NCBI GenBank assembly: GCA_037447655.1
Contig: JBBHKE010002012.1
Span: 9,732-73,731, forward strand
Direction of reading: 5' to 3'
Length of the DNA stretch: 64,000 bases
Source of the DNA: Zygnema cylindricum
Taxonomy: Eukaryota > Streptophyta > Zygnematophyceae > Zygnematales > Zygnemataceae
Below, piece after piece: positions 11,003 through 19,797 of this stretch. The notes under the pieces were generated by a model. That model was not told where the DNA came from and did not search any database. It was given only the letters and a program-made list of their open reading frames with translations. Position numbers and translations under genes: made by a program. The stretch's first letter is position 1, and each line of letters begins with the position of its first letter.

Positions 11003-11686
11003 CAGTAATACCTTACTACGTTGATCCGCACCAGGAAAGACATTCTCCAACAAATATCCCAACGGTTTGTGCTGATGTAGTTGCAAAAGATTGAGAATAA
11101 AAACCATTTGATAGAATAAACGACTCCGACTGTCACAATTTCCCCTTCCCTTCCTTGCTTGAGAATACCCCTGACAAGGCCAGCCGGCTATCACTAAATC
11201 TACCCCCCCCAAATCTCGGATGTGTTGCGAGGTAATCAAGTCAACATTTTGTGGGAGTCGATGATGAGATTGTGAAATAGCAGAAACAGGTAATTGGAGA
11301 GGGTACAATCGGTGAAGCTCTAATAGTCGAAATTCGCTCGCTGCCCGAGCTGAAGATGAAATTTCCACGGCCCAATAACTTCTAATCTGGTGGCCGTTCA
11401 TCAATAAAGCTTCTAAATCCATACTGATGCCAGAAAATAAGGAGACCACTGTTAACCCTGCCGGTTCCGGTGTCAAATCAACCACTTTCCGAGGAAGTGG
11501 CTTCAAAATTTGGCCCTGAATAAAATGTTGAAATTCGGTCCCTCTTTTACATTCTTTTGTCGTAGAAGGCAATGTCTCCTCATCTATCAAAACCTTGAAC
11601 ACTTTTTCGTGACTTCGTCTCAAAGAAGCCGCTACCTCCAATCTCTGTTTGTGGGATTCCTCCCACTCAGCGGAGATCGGGAATTG
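10976..11686 (-). CDS. DNA (cytosine-5) methyltransferase, N-terminal part
   Basis: The frame is continuous with gag-protease apart from a TAG at 11687-11689. Counting from codon 11641, VSLFSGIS (66-73) is motif I for S-adenosylmethionine binding, GWPCQGYS (153-160) is motif IV with the catalytic cysteine C156, and LLENV (197-201) is motif VI. The motif order I-IV-VI then VIII-IX-X is the canonical one, not the circularly permuted DRM order. Motif I reads FSGIS where FxGxG is usual, so the last glycine is replaced. The frame ends at TAG 10976-10978, just before the conserved sequence continues in the -1 frame; a 1-nt deletion near 11000 in this copy is the simplest reason. Confidence 0.88.
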   Translation of the reverse strand, partial: QFPISAEWEESHKQRLEVAASLRRSHEKVFKVLIDEETLPSTTKECKRGTEFQHFIQGQILKPLPRKVVDLTPEPAGLTVVSLFSGISMDLEALLMNGHQIRSYWAVEISSSARAASEFRLLELHRLYPLQLPVSAISQSHHRLPQNVDLITSQHIRDLGGVDLVIAGWPCQGYSQARKGRGNCDSRSRLFYQMVFILNLLQLHQHKPLGYLLENVFPGADQRSKVLLLGKRQFTI

Positions 11687-11689
11687 CTA
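11687..11689 (-). promoter_or_regulatory. UAG between gag-protease and methyltransferase, candidate readthrough site
   Basis: The context is ATA TAG CAA TTC. The plant-virus type I readthrough consensus after UAG is CAR YYA; this site matches five of the six following bases. The downstream frame is open for 236 codons and carries the methyltransferase N-terminal half. Readthrough is inferred. Confidence 0.45.
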
Positions 11690-14600
11690 TATAAGCGGTG
11701 CAATGTCGGTAGATTCATCCTCCGATTCCACAGAAAATTTAGAAGAATGAATTGAGGACACATTGCTAGTGTAAACGGGGTAGCAGCCTGCTGCTGCCTC
11801 TTGGGAATGGTGACGTCCCCACAAGGTGAGAGGGATAAAAACTCGGCGAGCCGGTGAAGTTGGCAAATCCCGAATGCAGATTTGTTCGCTCCAAAAATCT
11901 ACCATGGCTCCCAATCGGGTCCAAGTGTGTGTTCCCAATAAAATTTCAAACTGGTTGCCCTCGACCACGAGGAAAGGAAGGCGAATAGAAATCTTCTGAC
12001 CTGCATCATCCCCAAATTCGATGTCCATGCCCTTCACCATACCAAAAACTGGTTGATTACCACTACTAACTGTACTTAGGCACACCTTGCTTGGGAATAC
12101 TTTCGGCCTGCAATTGGGTGGTAACTTCTCCAAAGCACTAGTAGATATAAGGTTAGGAAGGGCACCAGTATCAACCACTGTCTGGAGAAAACCACCATAA
12201 CTATTGATCTTAAAGTGTCCAGTAGAATTTCCAATATATGCAACGGCTAAAGAGGAGTAATCCCTATCGGAGATTGGCACCTTTGCCGAGCTACCGAAAC
12301 TGGAATCAGAAGATGAAATGGGTGCTCCAAAGGCATCTGTGGATGTCACCCTGCCGGTGATCTTAGATCCTAATGCCGAAATGAGTTCCTCATCCGAAAT
12401 TTGGTGGGAGTTAGCCAAAGTGCGAACTAACTCTATAGAGTGTGGGATGAGAAGATCCACCAACATGGCGGAGGGCCGAGAAGGTGGGACAGGCGGATTC
12501 GATACCGAAGTAGGATGAGATTCCACCTTAATGGTGAGAGGAGAAGTAGAGGATTTGTCCGATTTGTCTTCTGTTGTGTCTGGTGGGACTGGATCAGAGG
12601 TTGGATCAACAGAAGGGGTCATCTTTGGTAGAGGTGGTGGGGGAGAATCGGCCTTAACCCCCAAACCGACTTTCGTCTTCAAAAGGACTTGCCGAGGGGT
12701 AAAAGAAAGAATGTCAGATTGCCCCTTCCTCTCATGATCAATGGGTTTCGTCGGTAACTTGTCTTTCCTTTGATCCTCAGTGGTTTTCCTTAATTGTCTC
12801 CTACTCTCTCCAATGCCAACATTAAAAAAAATCGGATCACCTGCAAACAATCCACTCATCCGAGAGTGGTCTGAACTCTCCCATCCTTCCGGATCCTCCT
12901 CTGAATCTGAATCTTCTGTCTGTAAAGCTGCCATTTGCTGAGTTAGGTAAGCCAACCGTGCCTCTTTCTCTAATTTCTTGGTCGACTTTGAAGAAGAAGC
13001 ACCTTTGCTTGCGTTCTCTCTCATCAATAAATCAAGTTTGAGTTTAACTTCCGACAACTCTTTCTGTAATTTTGTTTCATAAGCTGTTGGTTTTCCGAAT
13101 TGTGCCCCCCAAACCGGATCGGGTTCATTCCTCTCCCCCTCGGGTTGAAATGTCCCACGAGGAAGATAAATCTGACAAAATGTCGGAATACTCATAAATG
13201 CCTTCCCAGTAGCAGGATTAGTTTTCACATATTTAAGCAATTCTTTCGGAATCCCGTGTTTCCGAAAACATTGAGCCGCCGTATGGCTTTGATATCCACA
13301 CGCCTCGCATGTCGTGTTGGGAGTAGAGAACTTTGCCCGCAAATCATCAGGAATGTTCCGATGGTCCAACTGAGGAAGCTTAATTCGACGAATTCTCTGA
13401 AATTCCACCTGCTGTGCATCTGATGTATCACCTCTTTTCCCGTGATCTCGACCTCCACCATCCTTTCCGTTTTTCTGATCACCAATTCCACGTGCCACAT
13501 TCCGAGCATCTCGTTTGTTGTCAATCTTTGCCCTCTTTGCTGCTAACTCAACTGATAAAGGTCTCGGACATTTTTGCCACCCATGTCCAACTTGTCCACA
13601 ATTGTTGCATGAGAATAAGATTTGTCTATCCGCTCCGTGAGCTTGCGGATTCGGTTCAGCCACTCCTTTCCCCTTCATTGCTCGAGATACGGCGGCATTT
13701 AATTCAACAATGGTGACAAAAGGAGTGTTAGATCCAGCAAATGCTTCCTCTTTTCGAACTTTCCCTGTCATGGTCCTCTCTTGAGCTTCTCGATCTGCAA
13801 AATGATCATGGTATTTTTGAGCAACGGTAGCAAGATCAAAAGCAGTGATAGGATGTCCATTGAGAGCCTTTTGGGCTGTCCAATTCTCTAAATTTTGGGT
13901 CGTTTTCAGATCAAGGGATTTTGATAATGCATGTTCAAACTTAGCAATTATCAACGGATTCTTAATATCTTGCTGAGTCCGAACACAAAGATTAGCAAGG
14001 CGGTTGTACATAGTGAGAGGAGTTTCATCTGGCTTTCGTTTAAATTCATGGAACTCTCGCATGGAAGCCTCATTTCGCTCGGTATACTGAGTCTCCCATA
14101 TACCCAATAATGTGGTACAAGGTTGGGAATTCGCCTCCATCCTTGTAGCAGCAATTGCGGCATACTCTGATCTCTTCATCTGGGAGTAAGCCAATGTCTC
14201 ATCACGTAACTTATCATCAAACGTGTACGTGGCTGAAATTGGGTGACGGATAGTTGCCTCTAGATCAGCAACCGCAGTAACATGGGCGTGGTCTAAGGTC
14301 GGATCCGAAATTTTGATGGTTGGAGAAGTTAAACCCGTCTTCCTCTCCATGTAATCCGATAAAGCCCCTCCTGCCAATCGATCCACCATCATGGGAAATA
14401 ACATCCGCTCTAAGTCTATCGGTACAACACCTCCTCGATACTTGTTAACTTCAGCGGCATAAAAAGACTCCCATTGGAGTTTAAACAAGGAAAAAGAAAT
14501 GCCCGATGCATCCCCTGTAAATAACCTCGAGTTATCCCCCATCCGGAAACTGTCCTCAAACGGCAATCGAAACCCCTTGGTTTCCCTGGTACTGGTATCA

Positions 14601-14776
14601 AAGATAGGAGAAAGGGGATTTCCAGAAGATGGCACACTCCCACCCGGTGAAGGAGGATCGGGTGGCCCTGAAGGGCTATAAGAATCAGGAACAACTGACG
14701 AGGATTTTGAAGAGGAAGGGGAAGAAGGAGGGGAATGAGATGAAATTGATTTCTCTATGATTTTACCTCCATCACC
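11687..14776 (-). CDS. gag-pro: Gag-protease polyprotein
   Basis: The frame is open from just after a TAG at 14777-14779 to a TAG at 11687-11689; counting from a GTG at 14635 gives 982 residues with about 47 more codons upstream. Residues about 50-300 resemble the retrotransposon gag capsid region. Two CCHC zinc knuckles follow: C343, C346, H351, C356 and C443, C446, H451, C456. Residues 525-580 are charged and helical. The retropepsin active site is VVDTGA at 820-825, with the later ILLGTHTW (898-905) as the second conserved strand. It is in the same frame as ORF0 upstream and the methyltransferase downstream, each separated by one UAG. Confidence 0.9.
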   Translation of the reverse strand, partial: GDGGKIIEKSISSHSPPSSPSSSKSSSVVPDSYSPSGPPDPPSPGGSVPSSGNPLSPIFDTSTRETKGFRLPFEDSFRMGDNSRLFTGDASGISFSLFKLQWESFYAAEVNKYRGGVVPIDLERMLFPMMVDRLAGGALSDYMERKTGLTSPTIKISDPTLDHAHVTAVADLEATIRHPISATYTFDDKLRDETLAYSQMKRSEYAAIAATRMEANSQPCTTLLGIWETQYTERNEASMREFHEFKRKPDETPLTMYNRLANLCVRTQQDIKNPLIIAKFEHALSKSLDLKTTQNLENWTAQKALNGHPITAFDLATVAQKYHDHFADREAQERTMTGKVRKEEAFAGSNTPFVTIVELNAAVSRAMKGKGVAEPNPQAHGADRQILFSCNNCGQVGHGWQKCPRPLSVELAAKRAKIDNKRDARNVARGIGDQKNGKDGGGRDHGKRGDTSDAQQVEFQRIRRIKLPQLDHRNIPDDLRAKFSTPNTTCEACGYQSHTAAQCFRKHGIPKELLKYVKTNPATGKAFMSIPTFCQIYLPRGTFQPEGERNEPDPVWGAQFGKPTAYETKLQKELSEVKLKLDLLMRENASKGASSSKSTKKLEKEARLAYLTQQMAALQTEDSDSEEDPEGWESSDHSRMSGLFAGDPIFFNVGIGESRRQLRKTTEDQRKDKLPTKPIDHERKGQSDILSFTPRQVLLKTKVGLGVKADSPPPPLPKMTPSVDPTSDPVPPDTTEDKSDKSSTSPLTIKVESHPTSVSNPPVPPSRPSAMLVDLLIPHSIELVRTLANSHQISDEELISALGSKITGRVTSTDAFGAPISSSDSSFGSSAKVPISDRDYSSLAVAYIGNSTGHFKINSYGGFLQTVVDTGALPNLISTSALEKLPPNCRPKVFPSKVCLSTVSSGNQPVFGMVKGMDIEFGDDAGQKISIRLPFLVVEGNQFEILLGTHTWTRLGAMVDFWSEQICIRDLPTSPARRVFIPLTLWGRHHSQEAAAGCYPVYTSNVSSIHSSKFSVESEDESTDIAPLI

Positions 14777-16723
14777 CTATCGGTGCACATGTTCCTCTTC
14801 CTCTATAGGTGGAGGATGGGAATGAGATGAGCTAAAGGTGGGATTGGGGTCTAAGTCTCTAGTAGGCGGAATAGGAGAAATGGGTGAAGACGGTGCAGAA
14901 GACGAGGTGGAGGAGCTAGAGGGAGAAGGAGGTGAAGGAGAGGGGTTTGTTCTGATATGGGGAATGATAAGGGATATAGCTACAGGAGTGGGTGAGAGTT
15001 GTTGTAATCTAATTTCCAAATTTTCTTGTACTTTTTGAAAATTCTCCTTGAAAATCACCCCTGGATCCACTCGAAGTCTAACTCTCCGATTGTCAGTTCC
15101 ATTTGGTGATGAAATGTGTGTTGCTTCCGTCCCCGTATTTTCCTGTACCAATGCATCAGATCCAGAGAGAGTATCATCAGTCCCTCTAACCCCTTGTGGT
15201 CTTTTCCCAGACAATCGCCCAACCCCCAATGGTTTAGTTGTTGCCCTGGACGATTCCCCCACTTCCCTTCTAATTTTCGTGACCCTTCGAATCCCAATCT
15301 GTCCCTTTCCACTCTTCCCTAACCCTGTGGAAGCATCTCTCTCTACCCCAACATTTAATTCCGCTTGAATGGCAGACATCAGCCCAATTAAATCAAACCG
15401 TTGGTGTCCAACGGAACGCATAATGGGAGGAAAAATAGGGTCAATAGGGGGAGGAATGGGAAGGAGATGCTCAAACTGTCGAGGAATGGGAGTCGGAATC
15501 TGATCTATATCCGGGACCTCCTCCAAAGGTGCTTCTCCTGGATCAGGAGCCCCTGCAGATCTGTATCGAAAAAGGAGGGAGTCTAGTTCTGGATTGTTGG
15601 TCGGAGTAAGTACCAACGATAGAATAGGAAATAAGTCATCCCTTGGACCTGTTCCACCTACTCCCAAATCCCCCTCCACTATAGGCTCAATCCCTGCCGA
15701 TTTATTTGAGAAAAGACTCCAATCTCGTTGTTCAACCTCTGGTGTAGCATCTGCGCCCCCTTCCTCTACTTCCCCCAAAATTGGATCTCCGAGTATTCCA
15801 ATTTTTCCCTCTACCTCATGTAACTCTGAAATCTGGACCGGTAAATCAAGTTGTACCCCTTCTACAACTAATTCCGAAATTACTCCTCCTTGCTCTTGAT
15901 TTCCCCCCCCCCTTGTGGGTGAAGGAAAGTCAGCAATTTTCCCCTCTTTCGACGAAACCTTGCCAAAGTTGGGAGAAGGTGGTGAAGATGTGGGAAAATT
16001 CAATGTTGAGGAATCCCCTAGGTCCAATATAGGCCTCCTAGCTGTTAGATCCCTCGGGTTTGGTCTTCCATAACCGCTCCCCAAAGTAACGGATTCGGCG
16101 GTCGAAAAATCAGAATGTGGTAGCGGAGAAATCTTCGGCTTTTCCTTCCCCTGGCTCCTCCATGATTCGGACACGTCTGCTCTCGACCTAGCTCCTCTAT
16201 TAGTATCTTTAGGACCCCTTCGATCACGTGATTGTTGCCCATACAAAGCCCTAAGCTCGTTCCTCCCAACGATTTCCTGTAAGTCTGGTGGTGGAATTGG
16301 GAACTTAAGGTGAGGTTGCTTAGCACGGGTAGCTGGTCCAGTTATAGGAGAGTGAGTGGAAGCTGCCGAATAAGAAGAAGGAGAATGTGAAGCCCTCCTA
16401 ATTGGTGGAAATGGCCGAGAAGCTCGTCTTCGCTCAACGGATTCTGCTAGAGTGGGGAAATCTTCAGTTGACATCCCAATGGGAGGAGTGGACGGAAGAG
16501 GAGAAATTGGGGACGGACTTGGGAGATTTGGAGGGTCTTGTCCTCCACCTGTAGGAGAAACCGATGGCACCGATGGCTTCCCCGAATCTGCAGAAATTTG
16601 GCCAGCCCTCCGGGAAGAAGAACTAGTTTCACCCATTTCTGGGGTTCGAAACATGTCTCTACGAGGTGCCCCCCCACCTCCCCTACCATTCCAACATCCA
16701 TCTATATTTTTTTTTTTTGACAT
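14777..16723 (-). CDS. ORF0, proline/serine-rich protein of unknown function
   Basis: A 648-codon ORF starts at an ATG about 65 bases after the primer-binding site, with A at -3. It is rich in Pro, Ser, Gly and Arg throughout, has low-complexity acidic and PPS segments, and shows no domain I recognise. It ends at a TAG and the same frame continues directly into gag, so it may be an N-terminal Gag extension made by termination with occasional readthrough, or a separate leader protein. Long gag leaders occur in other gypsy elements, but no specific function is supported here. Confidence 0.7.
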   Translation of the reverse strand: MSKKKNIDGCWNGRGGGGAPRRDMFRTPEMGETSSSSRRAGQISADSGKPSVPSVSPTGGGQDPPNLPSPSPISPLPSTPPIGMSTEDFPTLAESVERRRASRPFPPIRRASHSPSSYSAASTHSPITGPATRAKQPHLKFPIPPPDLQEIVGRNELRALYGQQSRDRRGPKDTNRGARSRADVSESWRSQGKEKPKISPLPHSDFSTAESVTLGSGYGRPNPRDLTARRPILDLGDSSTLNFPTSSPPSPNFGKVSSKEGKIADFPSPTRGGGNQEQGGVISELVVEGVQLDLPVQISELHEVEGKIGILGDPILGEVEEGGADATPEVEQRDWSLFSNKSAGIEPIVEGDLGVGGTGPRDDLFPILSLVLTPTNNPELDSLLFRYRSAGAPDPGEAPLEEVPDIDQIPTPIPRQFEHLLPIPPPIDPIFPPIMRSVGHQRFDLIGLMSAIQAELNVGVERDASTGLGKSGKGQIGIRRVTKIRREVGESSRATTKPLGVGRLSGKRPQGVRGTDDTLSGSDALVQENTGTEATHISSPNGTDNRRVRLRVDPGVIFKENFQKVQENLEIRLQQLSPTPVAISLIIPHIRTNPSPSPPSPSSSSTSSSAPSSPISPIPPTRDLDPNPTFSSSHSHPPPIEEEEHVHR

Positions 16724-16787
16724 TTTAAATAAAATAAACTGAAATCAAAGACACAAGTGCACCTTATAAGAAATACAACAATGCACG

Positions 16788-16801
16788 GTCTCTCAGTTCT
16801 G
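16788..16801 (-). promoter_or_regulatory. Primer-binding site of self-primed type
   Basis: On the minus strand CAGAACTGAGAGAC follows the 5' repeat end TTAGA. It has no TGG start and does not resemble a tRNA 3' end. It is the exact reverse complement of GTCTCTCAGTTCTG at 17367-17380 in the same LTR (and 6184-6197 in the other); the match extends to 16 bases. Tf1/sushi-group elements prime reverse transcription with the folded 5' end of their own mRNA in this way. Confidence 0.75.
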
Positions 16802-18043
16802 TCTAACCGCGAGCTTTAATATCATCAAGCTCGGTGGGCTATGCTAACAACTTTAAACAAAAGAAAGTCAACCATAACCCTAATCCCGGGAATTAACAAA
16901 TCAAATCAAAATGGAAATAATTTAGACTGCCATAACATTTATGACAGTGATCTCTGCAGACTTAACAATATTGCCTCCTACCCTACTCAAACAGCAGCCA
17001 TTCACCACAATACATAAACATATTCCAAATAATTAAGCACAAAATAAGTAACATTCAAGCGTCCCCAAATGCTAACTTAATAAGGGTTTTGACCCACCCA
17101 GAGGAGCAAACTGAGGCCACGGAAAAACTCCCGTGATCAGACTCCAAAGATCCCGAAACCCCACGGATCCCTCCCAATCAAGGATCCGTCCAACTCCCTC
17201 CTTTAGAATCCCAAGGACTATTGCAATCAAAAAGCCCCAAGCATCCTTGTTGCCAAACAAGACACAAATTGACTAACTGGAAGGCAACTCCAACATGATC
17301 CAAAGATGGCAAAAGGGAGGCTGGCAAAATAGCTCTTTTCTGGTGAGTTCAGGTTTTGGAAGGCGACAGAACTGAGAGACAGTTCTGAGCCTTCATTTCC
17401 AATGCAATATTGAGTTCCAACAACCTAAAACACTTAGAACTAATACTTAGCATCAAAAACTGACACTACGGGACTTATTCTATGTTTAATTCCCGAAAAC
17501 GTCAGAACCTTTGACTTATGAACCGTCGGTTGGACAGCCTGTACCAATTTCCAACCGACCAAAGCAATCATTACTTCGAAAAGTCAGTAATTAACCTATA
17601 TTATGCAGTTTACAGAAACTGCCATATCTCTCCAAATATCTATTGTATTAATACAAACCAAATCTTATTACAAAGGTATTAAAAATTTCTATCTACCAAT
17701 ATAAAATACAGCGTATTTGAATGATCCGTTGCAAAGTTACTGTACATCAAAGTTTTCAAAAATTGTACCAAAAGACTACTTTGACCTAACATATCTCGTA
17801 GCCTAATTATCCAAATTAAGTAAAGTAAAGTTCTATCAGCTACGCTACATAGAATGTAATAGGACGTTTGATTCCAGATCAAAAAAATAAACGGTGGAGT
17901 CAAAATCGTCTCTCAAAAATAGCTTTTGGTGCCCTGCCGGCCCAATAATAACTAACTCCAAAATTGGTCCGAAACCGCATCCAATGAAGTCATAATAGGG
18001 TCGAAATTCCTCCATAGGCAATAAAATGTAATCGTGCATGACA
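16802..18043 (-). repeat. 5' terminal repeat lacking segment A (1242 bp)
   Basis: It matches 5619-6860 over its whole length with about six substitutions. It starts TGTCATGC at the target duplication and ends TTAGA before the primer-binding site. Compared with the complete LTR it lacks the first 216 bp of U3. The inferred transcript start is 17380, with AATATT about 26-31 bases upstream as a weak TATA-like element. Confidence 0.85.
17365..17380 (-). promoter_or_regulatory. Inferred mRNA 5' end / self-primer segment in the LTR
   Basis: The minus strand reads GTCTCTCAGTTCTGTC, complementary to the primer-binding site. Together with the preceding CAGAACT it also forms a 7-bp stem (CAGAACT/AGTTCTG) with a GTCTCTC loop. 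By analogy with Tf1 the transcript would begin at or very near 17380. Confidence 0.55.
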
Positions 18044-18383
18044 CTTATAACGGTTCTAATACTAATTTTTCAAAAAAAATCTTAATATACTAAAAACTGA
18101 ATTGAAAATTTTTTTTTTTTCGGGCGCCCGTGGTTATTTTTTTGGGCATGTTCAAAGTTCTTTAACGGTTATTTTCGGTCAATACAAATGCTTACGTGGC
18201 AGTATATTTTGGTTTGGAAGGATTGGTACATATCATGTCCGCAAAGCGTTTACTTTTCGTATGGACAAGTGGCTTATATCACGACACTCTAGTTGACGTA
18301 GGCTAGCGTCACGTGCCAGTTCACGGAGGACAAGAAAATGTACCGTTTTCATACCATACCGTTTTCCCCTTTTTAATCTGTGA
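18044..18383. other. Array remnant and T-rich spacer
   Basis: CTTA at 18044-18047 is the right target duplication. A short remnant of the AT-rich array follows and then non-coding T-rich sequence. No gene is seen. Confidence 0.6.
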
Positions 18384-19797
18384 GGGTGCATCTCTATATA
18401 CTTCAAACTTAGAGTATTTACTTTGTTTATTAGCGCAGATCCAGCGGACCCGGATTTCGGGTGTCCATTTGTGTACCAAACGAAGTTGTCACTTAAAGGT
18501 GTGACTATTGTAAACGTTGACAATGCCCGTGATGGCTGTCGAAAGTGTACAATCATTGATGACGCACCAAATTGTAAAAAACTACCTTGAACGTCGCGAG
18601 AATGCGAGGTTGCGTGAGAGAGGCGGCGTGTGCGACTTGCTAGGACGCCCTCTGAGATTTCTCACGATTTTGTCAAATGGCATCGGAATTTTCAGACCCC
18701 TAGAATGGAAAAGTCCGTACTGAAACGAAAAATGACAAAACAAAACAAATTGTGTACTTTGATGGACGCGAACTGACAAAACATAACGATTAGTGTTCCT
18801 TTAGCCGTCGCTTGAATTTGTTGAAATTTTTGTAAGAAAATTTACAAGTGCGAATATGTGTTCCTAATTTTTTTGAAAAATACTTTGTTTTAAAGCACAT
18901 CGGCCCTGTATTTTAAATAAAAAGTTTGAAGATGACGTTTTTTGGCGTGGCTGTGGGTCGAAGAACGCAAGACGACAACATGTAGTACATCTTAAATTCG
19001 ATGATGACGCAAAATGTACTCTTTTTTTCTATTTTTTTGTACCGTTGAAACTTTCTCGGTACAGCTCTAAAGGTATGTCCCCATGTACTTCTAACTTAGC
19101 GAACTTACTTTGTATTTTAGCGTGGATCCATCAAACCCGCTTTTCAAGTGTCCTTATGTGTAAGAACGTAATCGTAACTTATGTTTGTGATGATTGTATA
19201 CGTCGACAATACCTATGACGACTGTCAACGTCTTCAATATGTGTTGTCGGACGTTATTTTTTAGAACTGCTTGTGTGACACCGCATGGCTTACCGTGACA
19301 TTGTAGACGTACCGCCTTCCAGCCTGTGTTGTTTCACGGTTGAAGACGAGGCACTTTGCCTTAGAGTTTGGTTTCTGGTCGACGTGAAATGGCATTGGAA
19401 TTTCGAGACCCCTGCAAAAAAAAAAATCTGTACTGGACGAAAACGGACAAAACCTAACAAATTATGTACTTTTCTTTGTCGTATTGAATGCAAACAGACA
19501 AAACAAAGCGACTTCCGTACTTTCCTTTGTCTTTGAAAATTGTGTGAAAAGCTTGGAAAATTACGGCACGTGCGAATATGTGTTCCTATTTGTTTATATA
19601 AAATCCCTGGTTTTAAAACACATCGCGCATGTGTTTTAAAGATAAGGTTGATGATGACGTTTTTTGCCGTCGAAGTGGGTTGAAAAACACAAGACGACAA
19701 ATTTTTGTACATCCTAAGTTTGAGGATGACGCAAACTGTACTCTACAAATTTGCGATTCCTTCGTACGGTTGGAACTTACGCAGTACGGCGCTAAGG
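18384..19797. mobile_element. Two abutting copies of the GGGTACGTCCCC-type DNA element
   Basis: Left-end sequences GGGTGCATCTCTATATACTT (18384) and GGTATGTCCCCATGTACTT (19072) each start a unit with the shared internal order GCGGATCC..GACCCGG..., a GACGTTGACAATGCC-like block, and a block ending in CGCTAAG. Each unit is cut short at its right end: the first stops where the second begins, the second near 19797. They match 41215-42035 and 58091-58867 in direct or inverse orientation. No transposase is encoded. Confidence 0.65.

Larger units (their letters stand above)
5405..18043 (-). mobile_element. Ty3/gypsy retrotransposon encoding a DNA methyltransferase
   Basis: A 12.6-kb element reads on the minus strand. 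Outer ends are TGTC...GACA with CTTA direct repeats outside (5401-5404, 18044-18047). Terminal pieces are B (1242 bp; 16802-18043 and 5619-6860) and A (214 bp; 6863-7076 and 5405-5618). The order in the transcription sense is B, internal, A, GC, B, A. The internal region carries ORF0, gag-protease, a cytosine-5 methyltransferase, then RT-RNase H-integrase-PHD. The integrase and the protease-RT-RNase H-integrase order place it in Ty3/gypsy. The B copies differ at about six sites and the A copies at one, so insertion is recent. Confidence 0.9.

Noticed and set aside
12318-13716. Plus-strand ORFs opposite gag-protease
   Set aside because: Antisense shadows of the gag frame; no domain and no splice context.
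14838-16742. Plus-strand Gly/Glu-rich ORFs opposite ORF0
   Set aside because: They mirror the Pro/Ser-rich ORF0 composition.
5405-18043. DIRS/PAT/Ngaro identity, suggested by split direct repeats
   Set aside because: The element codes a DDE integrase with zinc motif and has CTTA target duplications; no tyrosine recombinase is present. Only the repeat topology is similar.
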